From assembly GCF_027853915.1 (NCBI RefSeq), contig NZ_JAQGLA010000003.1:62001-126000 (forward strand): a stretch of DNA of 64,000 nt, read 5' to 3'. This document shows, piece by piece, positions 8,395 to 19,424 of the stretch; positions within the stretch are counted from its first letter, which is position 1, and each line of letters opens with the position of its first letter. The notes under the pieces were generated by a model that worked only from the letters and a program-made list of their open reading frames with translations, searched no databases and was not told the origin of the DNA. This DNA comes from Saccharopolyspora oryzae. Lineage in GTDB: Bacteria; Actinomycetota; Actinomycetes; Mycobacteriales; Pseudonocardiaceae. The position numbers and the translations under genes are program-made.

Positions 8395-9021
8395 ATGGGT
8401 GTCGCCAGCGATGAACGCCAGCAGTTGTGCGATCTGTTCGAGCAGCTCGGTCCGGACGCGCCGACGCTGTGCGAGGGGTGGGCGACCCGGGACCTCGCCG
8501 TGCACCTGGTGGTGCGGGAGCGCCGACCCGACGCGCTGGCCGGGAAGTTCCTGAAGTCGCTGTCCGAGCGCAGCGAGCGGATCGAGGACGAGCTGCGGGC
8601 CCTGCCCTGGCCCGAGCTGGTCGACCAGGTGCGGCAGGGGCCGCCGAAGTGGAACCCGATGGGCCTGGCGGGCGTGGACGAGGCGGTCAACGCCGCCGAG
8701 TTCTACGTGCACCACGAGGACGTCCGCCGCGCCCAGCCGGACTGGCAGCCCAGGCCGTCGGAGCCGGAGCGCGAAGAGGCGCTGTGGAAGTCGCTGGGCC
8801 GGATGGCGCGCATGTTCTACGGCCGCAGCCCGGTGGGCGTGGTGCTGCGCCGTCCGGACGGCACGGAGATCGCGGCCAAGCGCGGTCCGCGCACGGTCCG
8901 GATCCTCGGCGAGCCGAGCGAGCTGGTCCTGCACGCGTTCAGCCGACGTGCTGCGAAGGTCACGTTCGACGGCAACGAGGCCGACGTGCTCGCGGTCCAG
9001 GATTTGCGCCGTTCCCTCTGA
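8395..9021 (+). CDS. TIGR03085-family protein (DinB/MDMPI-like fold)
   Basis: 208 residues matching actinobacterial TIGR03085 proteins, a branch of the DinB / mycothiol-dependent maleylpyruvate isomerase group. The N-terminal helix bundle carries TLCEGWATRDLAVHLVVRERRPDA, with a His typical of the metal site, and a further His pair in EFYVHHEDVRRA near residues 103-113. The C-terminal half is a small sterol-carrier-like domain. Many relatives are mycothiol-linked transferases, but the substrate of this branch is not known. Confidence 0.8.
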   Translation: MGVASDERQQLCDLFEQLGPDAPTLCEGWATRDLAVHLVVRERRPDALAGKFLKSLSERSERIEDELRALPWPELVDQVRQGPPKWNPMGLAGVDEAVNAAEFYVHHEDVRRAQPDWQPRPSEPEREEALWKSLGRMARMFYGRSPVGVVLRRPDGTEIAAKRGPRTVRILGEPSELVLHAFSRRAAKVTFDGNEADVLAVQDLRRSL

Positions 9022-9168
9022 CCCCGGAGACGGAAACTCCGCCGCAACAGGCCCGTCGAGCCGGAAGATGCACGGCTGAGAACGGGCTCAGGTGAGGGGT
9101 TTTCGGAATGTGCCGTGATCCCGGTCCGGGCGCTTTGAGCAGGGAAGTCACCAGGTAGCGTCGGGGGC

Positions 9169-10101
9169 ATGACCGCCTGCCCCACTGCGATTCCGGGCCG
9201 CCCGTTCGGCCGCGTCCTGACCGCCATGGTCACGCCGTTCGACGAGGACGGGAAGCTCGATCTCAAACTGGCCCAGGAGCTGGCCACGTACCTGGTGGAC
9301 AGCGTCGGGAACGACGGGTTGGTCGTCAACGGCACCACCGGCGAGAGCCCCACGACCAGCGACCACGAGAAGGAGCAGCTGCTGCGCGCCGTGGTCGAGG
9401 CGGTGGGGGACCGCGCGACCGTGGTGGCCGGTGCGGGCACCAACAACACCGAGCACTCCGTCGAGCTCGCCCGCTCCGCGGAGAAGGCCGGGGCGCACGG
9501 TCTGCTCGTGGTCACGCCGTACTACTCGCGGCCGCCGCAGGAGGGCCTGTTCCAGCACTTCTGGACGGTCGCCGACGCCACCGAGCTGCCGGTGATGCTC
9601 TACGACATCCCGCCGCGCTCCGTCGTGCCGATCCAGGTCGACACGCTCAAGCGGCTGGCCGAGCACCCGCAGATCAAGGCGGTCAAGGACTCCAAGCACG
9701 ACCTGCTGGCGGGCAGCGAGGTCCTGGCGGCCACCGACCTCGCCTACTACTCGGGCGAGGACCCGCTGAACCTGCCGTGGCTGTCGGTCGGCGCGGTCGG
9801 TTTCGTCAGCGTGATCGGCCACGTCGTGGGCGACCGCCTGCGCAGCATGCTCGACGCCTACGAGGCCGGTGACGTCGCGGGCGCCCGGGAGATCCACAAC
9901 GGTCTGCTTCCGGTGTACCGGTCGATGAACTTCGTCGGCGGGGTCATCTTCTCCAAGACGGCATTGCGGTTGTGCGGGTACGAAACGGGCCAGCCGCGGC
10001 TGCCGCTGCCCGCCGCCACCGAGGAGCAGGTTCGGTTGATCACCAGCGACCTGTGGGATGCTGGCCTGGTATTGGTCAATCCGGACGCCGCACAGAGGTG
10101 A
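9169..10101 (+). CDS. dapA: 4-hydroxy-tetrahydrodipicolinate synthase DapA
   Basis: 310 residues. DapA joins pyruvate and aspartate semialdehyde, the first committed step toward meso-diaminopimelate and lysine. The TIM barrel shows NGTTGE (54-59), the catalytic Tyr145 in YDIPPRS, and the Schiff-base Lys173 in KAVKDSK. Its product feeds MurE, encoded later in this window, and the DNPR motif there agrees with a DAP-type wall. The RNase J gene starts 8 bp after the stop, so the two are translated from one mRNA. Confidence 0.95.
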   Translation: MTACPTAIPGRPFGRVLTAMVTPFDEDGKLDLKLAQELATYLVDSVGNDGLVVNGTTGESPTTSDHEKEQLLRAVVEAVGDRATVVAGAGTNNTEHSVELARSAEKAGAHGLLVVTPYYSRPPQEGLFQHFWTVADATELPVMLYDIPPRSVVPIQVDTLKRLAEHPQIKAVKDSKHDLLAGSEVLAATDLAYYSGEDPLNLPWLSVGAVGFVSVIGHVVGDRLRSMLDAYEAGDVAGAREIHNGLLPVYRSMNFVGGVIFSKTALRLCGYETGQPRLPLPAATEEQVRLITSDLWDAGLVLVNPDAAQR

Positions 10102-10108
10102 ACCAGCG

Positions 10109-11833
10109 TTGAGCGCAAAGGCGACAGCCACCGAGTACCACCCGGTGACGCCGATTTCTTCGGCCCCACCGCCCCAGTTGGCCGAGGGTGGGCTGCGAGT
10201 CGTTGCGCTCGGCGGCATCGGCGAGGTCGGTCGGAACATGACCGTCTTCGAGTACGACGGCCGGCTGCTGGTCGTCGACTGCGGTGTGCTGTTCCCCGAG
10301 GACGACGCGCCGGGCGTGGACCTGATCCTGCCGGACTTCGCGGCGATCGAGAACCGGCTCGAGGACATCGAGGCGCTGGTGCTCACGCACGGCCACGAGG
10401 ACCACATCGGGGCGGTGCCGTTCCTGCTGCGCCTGCGCCCGGACCTGCCGGTGGTGGGTGCGAAGTTCACCCTCGCGCTGCTGGCGGCCAAGTGCCGCGA
10501 GCACCGGCTGAACCCGGTGCTGGTGGAGGTCTCCGAGGGCGAGCGCAGCAAGCACGGCGCGTTCGACCTGGAGTTCTTCGCGGTCAACCACTCCATCCCG
10601 GACGCGCTGGCGGTGGCCATCCGCACGCCGGCCGGGGTCGCGCTGCACACCGGTGACATCAAGCTGGACCAGCTGCCGCTGGACGGCCGGCTGACCGACC
10701 TGGCCGGGTTCTCCCGGCTCGGCGACGAGGGCGTGGACCTGTTCCTGGTCGACTCCACCAACGCCGAGGTGCCCGGGTTCGTCACGCCGGAGCGCGAGAT
10801 CGGCCCGGTGCTGGACAACGTGATCGGCAAGGCGACGCAGCGGGTTATCGTGGCCTGCTTCGCCAGCCACGTGCACCGCGTGCAGCAGGTGCTCGACGTC
10901 GCCGAGGCGCACGGCCGCAAGGTCTGCTTCGTCGGCCGCTCGATGGTGCGCAACATGGGCATCGCAGCGGACCTGGGCATGCTGAACGTGCCGGACGGCC
11001 TGCTGGTCGACCTCGACGAGGCGCTGTCCATGCCCGAGCACGAGGTCGCGTTCGTCTCGACCGGTTCGCAGGGCGAGCCGCTGTCCGCGCTGTCCCGGAT
11101 GGCGCGCGGCGAGCACAAGCAGATCCGCATCCGCGCCGGTGACACCGTGGTGCTGGCCAGCTCGCTGATCCCGGGCAACGAGACCGCGGTGTTCGGTGTG
11201 GTCAACGGCCTGGTGCGGCTGGGTGCGCAGGTGGTGCACCAGGGGCACGCGAAGGTGCACGTGTCCGGGCACGCCTCGGCCGGTGAGCTGCTGTACCTCT
11301 ACAACGCGGTGCGCCCGAGCAACGTGATGCCGGTGCACGGCGAGTGGCGGCACCTGCGGGCGAACGCCGAGCTCGCGCGGCTGACCGGTGTGCCCGCGGA
11401 CCGCGTGGTGATCGCCGAGGACGGCGTGGTGGTCGACCTGCTCGACGGGATCGCCAGCATCGCCGGGCGCGTCGAGGTCGGTCACGTCTACGTCGACGGC
11501 CTGTCCGTCGGCGACGTGGGGGAGTCGACGCTGTCCGATCGCCTGGTGCTGGGCGAGGGCGGGTTCATCGCGATCACGGTCGCGGTGGAGGCCGCGACGG
11601 GCCGCGCGGTGTCGTCGCCGACGATCTCCGGGCGCGGCTTCTCCGACGACCCGAAGGCGCTGGACGACGTGGTGCCGCTGGTCGAGATGGAGCTGGCCCG
11701 CACCGAGGCGGAGGGCATCACCGACACCCACCGGATCGCGCAGGCGGTGCGCCGCGTGGTCGGCCGCTGGGTCGCCGAGACCTACCGCCGCCGTCCGATG
11801 ATCGTGCCCAACGTGCTGCCGGTCGGATCCTGA
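10109..11833 (+). CDS. rnj: Ribonuclease J
   Basis: 574 residues from a TTG at 10109, preceded by AGAGGTG. Two longer in-frame starts lie inside dapA and are unlikely. It is a beta-lactamase-fold RNase with 5'-3' exonuclease and endonuclease activity for mRNA decay and rRNA maturation. The metal motif HGHEDH is at about 94-99, with further metal His and Asp residues in VNHSIPD and HTGDIK, and a beta-CASP domain follows. The dapA-rnj order is the same as in mycobacteria. Confidence 0.95.
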   Translation: MSAKATATEYHPVTPISSAPPPQLAEGGLRVVALGGIGEVGRNMTVFEYDGRLLVVDCGVLFPEDDAPGVDLILPDFAAIENRLEDIEALVLTHGHEDHIGAVPFLLRLRPDLPVVGAKFTLALLAAKCREHRLNPVLVEVSEGERSKHGAFDLEFFAVNHSIPDALAVAIRTPAGVALHTGDIKLDQLPLDGRLTDLAGFSRLGDEGVDLFLVDSTNAEVPGFVTPEREIGPVLDNVIGKATQRVIVACFASHVHRVQQVLDVAEAHGRKVCFVGRSMVRNMGIAADLGMLNVPDGLLVDLDEALSMPEHEVAFVSTGSQGEPLSALSRMARGEHKQIRIRAGDTVVLASSLIPGNETAVFGVVNGLVRLGAQVVHQGHAKVHVSGHASAGELLYLYNAVRPSNVMPVHGEWRHLRANAELARLTGVPADRVVIAEDGVVVDLLDGIASIAGRVEVGHVYVDGLSVGDVGESTLSDRLVLGEGGFIAITVAVEAATGRAVSSPTISGRGFSDDPKALDDVVPLVEMELARTEAEGITDTHRIAQAVRRVVGRWVAETYRRRPMIVPNVLPVGS

Positions 11834-12060
11834 TCCATCCACCGTACGAGCGGTCGTTTCGGCCACTCCATCCCACTTTTCCGATTACTCCGCGTTGTTC
11901 GGTTCGCCACCGGGTGGTCTGCGGTCCTCGTTGGAGGGACACGGCAGGCCCCGGTGGAGATCCGCTGGGACTGTGGTGACGCCGGTCCGGAGGTGCCCAC
12001 CCCGACGCGGGGGCGCGGCGGGCCGGCGGAACCGCCAAATCGGAGGATTGGGGTCTTCAG

Positions 12061-12300
12061 GTGCGTACTTCAACTCGACTTCTCGGTGCAGCGGCCGCAA
12101 CGGCTGCGATGCTGGCGATCGGTTCCCCGGCCTTCGCCGACAGCGCCGACAACGACGGGATCAACCTGCTGAACGACAACAACGTCAGCGTGCTGCCGGT
12201 CCAGTTGTGCGGCAACAACGTCGGCGTCCTGGCGCTGGTCGTCCCGATCGCCTCGCCGCAGGCCAACGCCTGCGTCAACGCACCGATCTGGGACCACTGA
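12061..12300 (+). CDS. Chaplin-like small secreted protein
   Basis: 79 residues from a GTG at 12061. The signal peptide spans about 1-27 (cut after AFA). The mature part of about 52 residues, rich in Asn, Val and Leu, carries two cysteines: NVSVLPVQLCGNNVGVLALV and NACVNAP. The pattern of a short beta-rich segment with CGN and a second Cys about 21 residues later resembles the short chaplins that coat aerial hyphae of filamentous actinobacteria. The match is by eye only. A palindromic repeat lies 75 bp downstream. Confidence 0.55.
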   Translation: MRTSTRLLGAAAATAAMLAIGSPAFADSADNDGINLLNDNNVSVLPVQLCGNNVGVLALVVPIASPQANACVNAPIWDH

Positions 12301-12374
12301 CCCAGAACCTCGCGCACCAGAAGGGCCGAGCTCCCACCGGAGCTCGGCCCATCTGCACGTCGGCATCCACCAGG

Positions 12375-12420
12375 CCCGTGAGCACTTTGGGTCGCTGCAG
12401 CAACCCAAAGTGCTCACGGG
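12375..12420. repeat. Palindromic repeat, copy 2, likely bidirectional terminator
   Basis: Perfect 18-bp arms CCCGTGAGCACTTTGGGT (12375-12392) and ACCCAAAGTGCTCACGGG (12403-12420) surround a 10-bp loop. It lies between convergent genes, the chaplin-like gene and the S33 peptidase. The arms are identical to those of the copy at 17815-17860; only the loop differs. Confidence 0.8.
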
Positions 12421-12434
12421 TCTGGAACCGGGCG

Positions 12435-14018
12435 TCAGTGCCAGGTGGATTGGAGGGCCTTCTGCAGGGCCTCCGGTTGTTGGGAGCGCTTGGTCGTCAT
12501 CGTTGTCGGGCCGGTCTCCGGGGTTGGCTTGGGTAGCGGGTCGCACTTGGTGTCCGGGCCGTTGCCCGGTTGGCGCGGTGGGAGCTTTCCCGTGGCCAGG
12601 TAGTCCGCGATCTGGTCGTCCAGGCAGGTGTTGCCGCTCAAGGAGCCCGAGTGGGTCGTGCCGCCGGGGAGGCTGATCAGGCTGGCGCCGGGGAAGCGCT
12701 TGCGGGCTTCCAGGGCTCCCGGGAACGGGGTTGCCGCGTCCAGCTCTTCGCTGATCAGGAGGGCGCTGTCGACCTTGCTGCCGTCCACCTCGACCGGCTT
12801 GCCGGGCTTGGCCGGCCAGGACAGGCACGGGGCGTTGTACCAGGTGTTGGACCAGGTTTCGAACGGCGCCTTCTCGTGGATGTCCCAGCTGTCCTGGCGC
12901 CACTGCTCCCAGCTCTGCGGCCACTTCACGTCCGTGCACTGGACCGCCAGGTAGACCGCGAAGCCGTTGTCGTCGCCCGGCGTGTTGGAGCCGTCGTAGA
13001 TCTTCTTCAGCGTTTCCCAGTCGCCGTTGTGCACCCAGCCCGCGAAGGCCTTGGCGCGGCTGTCCCACGCCGACTGCGAGTAGCCCGCGGTCAGGAACAC
13101 GTCGACCCACTCGTCGGGCCCGATCACGCCACCAGCGGGTTCTTTGTCGAGTGCGGCCTGCTGCTCGTAGAACAGCTTCTCCACGTCCGCACCGGTCTTG
13201 CCCAGGTGGTAGACGTCGTCGTGCTCGGCGACCCAGTCGAAGAAGATCTTGATGTTGCGGTCGAAGGCCACGTCCTGGTTCAGGTTCGCGTCGTACCAGA
13301 CGTCCTCGACGTTCACCACGCCGTCCATCACCACGCGCCGCATCCGGTCCGGGTGCAGGGTGCCGTAGACCTGGCCGAGGTAGGTGCCGTAGGAGAAGCC
13401 GTAGTAGTTGATCTGGTCAGCACCCAGCGCCTTGCGGATGCTGTCCATGTCCTCGACGGTGTCGGTGGTCTTGACGTGCTCGAGGAGCTTGCCGTTGTTG
13501 CCGCAAGCGCGGGCGTACCCCTCGGAGCGGTCCAGCCAGGTCTTCTCCAGCTCCGGCGTCGTGGGCACGTAGTTCGGCCGGTCGTAGGAGAAGTAGTTCG
13601 GATCGCAGGAGATCGCCGGCAGGCTCGAGCCGACGCCGCGCGGGTCGAAGCCGATCCAGTCGTAGGCGGCGCCTGCGCCCTTGGGCACGTACGCGCCGAG
13701 CGTGGACAGGCTCAGCCCGGAACCGCCCGGGCCGCCCGGGTTGACCAGCATGACGCCCTGGTACTGGTCGTCGGGCACGGTGTGCTTGATCCGGGAGACC
13801 GCGAGCGAGATCTGCTCGCCCGCCGGGTCGGCGTAGTCCATCGGGACCTGCAGCATCCCGCACTCCGCGCCGGCCTTCTGCAGGTCCTCGTCGGAGCACT
13901 GACCCCATTGGATCGGCGTCGGGTCGAACCCAGGTGGTGCCGGAGCCGCGCTCGCGGCCGCCGGTGACAGACCTGCGAGCAGCCCGACCGCCATCGCAGC
14001 GGTGACGACTTTTCTCAC
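12435..14018 (-). CDS. Secreted S33-family tripeptidyl aminopeptidase-like hydrolase
   Basis: About 527 residues. I chose the GTG at 14018 because it gives a clean signal peptide (MRKVVTAAMAVGLLAGLSPA, cut near SAA) and has a GGGGA site just before it; a GTG at 14048 is also in frame. The alpha/beta hydrolase domain has the oxyanion segment NPGGPGGSG, the nucleophile motif GFSYG, and a C-terminal His in GGTTHSGSL. It matches the Streptomyces Tap/SlpD/SlpE family, exported enzymes that trim N-terminal tripeptides. The exact specificity is unknown. Confidence 0.88.
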   Translation of the reverse strand: MRKVVTAAMAVGLLAGLSPAAASAAPAPPGFDPTPIQWGQCSDEDLQKAGAECGMLQVPMDYADPAGEQISLAVSRIKHTVPDDQYQGVMLVNPGGPGGSGLSLSTLGAYVPKGAGAAYDWIGFDPRGVGSSLPAISCDPNYFSYDRPNYVPTTPELEKTWLDRSEGYARACGNNGKLLEHVKTTDTVEDMDSIRKALGADQINYYGFSYGTYLGQVYGTLHPDRMRRVVMDGVVNVEDVWYDANLNQDVAFDRNIKIFFDWVAEHDDVYHLGKTGADVEKLFYEQQAALDKEPAGGVIGPDEWVDVFLTAGYSQSAWDSRAKAFAGWVHNGDWETLKKIYDGSNTPGDDNGFAVYLAVQCTDVKWPQSWEQWRQDSWDIHEKAPFETWSNTWYNAPCLSWPAKPGKPVEVDGSKVDSALLISEELDAATPFPGALEARKRFPGASLISLPGGTTHSGSLSGNTCLDDQIADYLATGKLPPRQPGNGPDTKCDPLPKPTPETGPTTMTTKRSQQPEALQKALQSTWH

Positions 14019-14324
14019 GAATGTCCCCGTCCGTCCGGTTGTGCCCACTACCAGCGGTGAGCAATGTGGACAGTAAAGGGGATCAGCCGCGCGGTGGCCG
14101 CATGCTTGGCGAGAATTGGTCTACCCGGGGGAATTTCGGCGTGGGAGCTGCGCTCGATCGCCCGCGCAGCGTGATCGTGCCGTTACCAGGGGCGATCGGG
14201 TCCGATGTGGAGGCCCTGCTGAAAGGCCGCCCGGATGCGGCTGATCGGAGGAATCAGCCGCACGGTTCCAGTCCTCGCGCGCGGATGAGCGGAGACCGCT
14301 CTGGGCCGGGCGATCGGACGCCGA
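14019..14324. other. Intergenic region with one possible terminator hairpin
   Basis: No convincing gene. A 10-bp inverted repeat (TGCGGCTGAT at 14236-14245, ATCAGCCGCA at 14253-14262, 7-bp loop) lies about 60 bp beyond the stop of the minus-strand acyltransferase and could end its transcript. The rest must carry the promoter of the secreted peptidase, but I see no clear motif. Confidence 0.4.
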
Positions 14325-15161
14325 TCAGGGGCGCCAGGGGCTGGGTTTGTCCGTGGCCGGGCGGGTGGGGTCGAGGTGGTGCGGTGCGCCGAGTTCGCCG
14401 GTGCGGAGGGTGGTCAGGCCTTCGGCGATGGCGCGCATGATGCGGTCGCGGGCCCGGGCCGCGTCGCCGACCCGGTCGGCGGAGAGGTCGCTGAGGTCGA
14501 CCGGGGATCCGAAGTGGACCCGCAGCCTCGGCCGGCGGCGGACCGCGCGCAGCCACGAGGCGAAGAGAATCCACAGGTCGCGGGCGCTTTCCACGGTGAC
14601 CATGCCGTAGCACATCGCCTCGTGGGCACCCCACTGGCTGATCGGCACCACGGTCGCGCCGGAGGCCAGCGCCATGCGGGCCACGCCGGTCTTCCCGCGC
14701 TCCGGCCACATGTCCGGTTCGAGGGTGATGCGGCCCTCCGGGTACAGCAGCACCGGGTGATCGTCGCTGGTCAGCGCGGCGACCGCCTTGCCCATCGCCT
14801 CGGCCGCCGTGGCCTTGCCGCGGTCGACGCGGACGTGGCGGCAGCGGCGCAGCAGGCCGCCCAGCACCGGGGTCTCGAACAGACCGGCGGTGGCCATGAA
14901 GCGGGGCGCCAACCTGCGCGTCCGGCAGGCCGCGATCAGGACCAGCGGGTCCAGGTTGCCGATGTGGTTGGCGGCCAGCAGCAGCGGCTTGCCGCGCAGT
15001 TCGTCCGGCACGTCACCGGTGACCTCCAGGCGGCCGGTGACGGCGACGACGGCGCGATCCACCCGCATCAGCGCACGCCACAGCAGCGGCGCGGCGCGGA
15101 ACAGCTTCTCGCGGTCGGTTCGGCGTGTCGGCTCGTGCTGACCGGACGGGAGGGCAACCAT
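14325..15161 (-). CDS. 1-acyl-sn-glycerol-3-phosphate acyltransferase family protein
   Basis: 278 residues. PlsC-type acyltransferase: the HX4D catalytic motif is in AANHIGNLDPL, and the glycerophosphate-binding motif is in LLYPEGRITLEP. It adds a fatty acyl chain to a lysophospholipid-type acceptor at the membrane. The ATG at 15161 is chosen because the upstream open frame overlaps ftsK on the other strand and makes no sense as protein. It is divergent from ftsK with 120 bp between. Substrate is not certain; phosphatidic acid synthesis is the default guess. Confidence 0.85.
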   Translation of the reverse strand: MVALPSGQHEPTRRTDREKLFRAAPLLWRALMRVDRAVVAVTGRLEVTGDVPDELRGKPLLLAANHIGNLDPLVLIAACRTRRLAPRFMATAGLFETPVLGGLLRRCRHVRVDRGKATAAEAMGKAVAALTSDDHPVLLYPEGRITLEPDMWPERGKTGVARMALASGATVVPISQWGAHEAMCYGMVTVESARDLWILFASWLRAVRRRPRLRVHFGSPVDLSDLSADRVGDAARARDRIMRAIAEGLTTLRTGELGAPHHLDPTRPATDKPSPWRP

Positions 15162-15281
15162 GATGTTCGAGGATCTCACGCCAGGTGCCCCGTTCGGGGC
15201 ACAACACCCGAGAAAACGTCCGAACCGCCATCTGCAGTGGCTGTTGTGACCGGAGGGACGGGTGCGGATACCGTGTGGGGC

Positions 15282-17798
<2,517 letters not shown>

Positions 17799-17814
17799 TT
17801 TCCGCTGGTCATGT

Positions 17815-17860
17815 CCCGTGAGCACTTTGGGTCGCCATAACAACCCAAAGTGCTCACGGG
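17815..17860. repeat. Palindromic repeat, copy 3, likely terminator of ftsK
   Basis: CCCGTGAGCACTTTGGGT (17815-17832) and ACCCAAAGTGCTCACGGG (17843-17860), perfect arms with a 10-bp loop, starting 17 bp after the ftsK stop codon. Arms are identical to the copy at 12375-12420. This copy lies between two genes on the same strand, so it is not limited to convergent ends. From 17861 to 18067 I see no gene. Confidence 0.8.
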
Positions 17861-18067
17861 CACTCGGCAGGCGGATCAAGAGGGCTTCGTTCTTCGCGTT
17901 TTCACCAGCATTTTCCGATCGCGTTCCCATTTGATTCGCGCTACTCCGAATGCGCTCGTCGGATTGCGCTGAATGGAATTCTCGCGCGGTCCGAATTTCA
18001 CGATCTTTGAGATAGTCTCCGGCGCGCTGACGGTATTCATCCCGCCGCGATTTCGTGAGGTTCGCGC

Positions 18068-19336
18068 ATGCTGGTCCGGAAATTACGCGCTGTTCTGTCC
18101 GTTTCGCTGTCGGTGCTGCTGCTGGTCGGGTTCCAGCAGCTGGCGACCGGCGATCCGGGGCCAGGCGTCGAACCGTCCGATGTGGACCGCGGTGAGCTGG
18201 TGCGGGAAGGCGGCAGCAGCTATCCCCGGTTGGTGCGGCTGCAGAACTCCGGCGATGCGAACGGTCGGGTGCTGGTCAGCATGACGACCTACGCGGACAA
18301 GGCGGGTTTCGCCGTCATCTACGGCAGCGACGACGACGGCGCCACCTTCGAGCCCGTCGGCGAGATCCGCGACCCGGAAGGCGCGGACGAGAAGGGGATG
18401 TGCTGCTCGACGCTGTACGAACTGCCGCAGCAGGTCGGTGACATGCCCGCCGGGACGCTGCTGTGGGCGGGCACCGCCGGCGTCGGCGCGGATCCCGAGG
18501 AGCGGCGCAGCAGCATCCGCCTGTGGCGCAGCGACGACCACGGCAAGACCTGGAACTTCCTGTCCACCATCGTGCAAGCCCCGCAGGGACCGGGCGTCTG
18601 GGAACCGGAGTTCACCGTTTCCGAGCAGGGCGACCTGGTGGTCTTCTACTCCGACGACGGCGATCCGAAGCACGACCAGAAGATGGTCCAGATGCGCTCC
18701 GCCGACGGCCGGAACTGGACCGATCTGCGCGAGACGATCGTGAACGACAAGTTCACCGTGCGGCCCGGGATGGCCGGTGTGCGGAAGCTGCCGGACGGCA
18801 CGTACGTGATGGGCTACGAGGTCTGCAACTACGACCCGGTGCACATCTGCACGATCTGGACGCGCAAGTCCCAGGACGGTTGGGACTTCGGCGACCCGTA
18901 CGACCTGGGCACCGAGGTCGTGTCGGACACCGGCGGGCAGCCGCTGGGCACGCCGACCATCGCCTGGGCGCCGGGCCCGAACCCGAACGGCCGGATCCTG
19001 CTGGCCTACCAGATGCTGGCCAACGAGGGCGGCGGCTGGGCACCGGGCAACGGGCGCACGCTGCTGGTCAACGACGACCCGTCCGACCTGAGCCGCGGTT
19101 GGCGGGAGATCCCGTCGCCGGTGCAGATCAGCTACAACCAGGGCAGCGTGTGCCGGAACTTCAGCCCGACGCTGCTGCCGACCCGCGACGGCAAGTCGGT
19201 CATCCACGTCACCACGGACTTCGAGAAGTACATCGGCGGCCCCTGCGAGGCCTTCCACGCCACGGGTCCGATCGACGGCGCCACGACCGCCGCACCGCCG
19301 CAGGCCCACCCGATCGACCCGCGCCCCGACCGCTGA
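18068..19336 (+). CDS. Secreted BNR-repeat (sialidase-fold) protein
   Basis: 422 residues with a signal peptide (about 1-28, cut before GDPGPG) and a six-bladed propeller pattern. Asp-box motifs SxDxGxTW are visible as SDDDGATF (near 84) and SDDHGKTW (near 158). It may be an exported exo-glycosidase of the sialidase superfamily; the catalytic set of an Arg triad and Tyr/Glu cannot be confirmed by eye, so sialidase activity is not claimed. GTGAGG lies 8 bp before the ATG. It faces the lldD gene and shares a terminator with it. Confidence 0.78.
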   Translation: MLVRKLRAVLSVSLSVLLLVGFQQLATGDPGPGVEPSDVDRGELVREGGSSYPRLVRLQNSGDANGRVLVSMTTYADKAGFAVIYGSDDDGATFEPVGEIRDPEGADEKGMCCSTLYELPQQVGDMPAGTLLWAGTAGVGADPEERRSSIRLWRSDDHGKTWNFLSTIVQAPQGPGVWEPEFTVSEQGDLVVFYSDDGDPKHDQKMVQMRSADGRNWTDLRETIVNDKFTVRPGMAGVRKLPDGTYVMGYEVCNYDPVHICTIWTRKSQDGWDFGDPYDLGTEVVSDTGGQPLGTPTIAWAPGPNPNGRILLAYQMLANEGGGWAPGNGRTLLVNDDPSDLSRGWREIPSPVQISYNQGSVCRNFSPTLLPTRDGKSVIHVTTDFEKYIGGPCEAFHATGPIDGATTAAPPQAHPIDPRPDR

Positions 19337-19342
19337 GCAGGT

Positions 19343-19413
19343 GAAGGGCCCTTTCGGCCTGCCCGCCAGCCGCCCCGAGGAAGCGCGGTATCGGCAGGTC
19401 GAAAGGGCCCTTC
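19343..19413. terminator. Bidirectional terminator between convergent genes
   Basis: 21-bp arms (19343-19363 and 19393-19413; core GAAGGGCCCTTTCG / CGAAAGGGCCCTTC) match with one mismatch around a 29-bp loop. It lies between the 3' ends of the BNR-repeat gene and the minus-strand lldD gene. Confidence 0.75.
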
Positions 19414-19424
19414 GCGTTGCGCGT

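Noticed and set aside
9148-11866. Long minus-strand frames opposite dapA and rnj
   Set aside because: Low-complexity translations without motifs, under two well-recognised genes.
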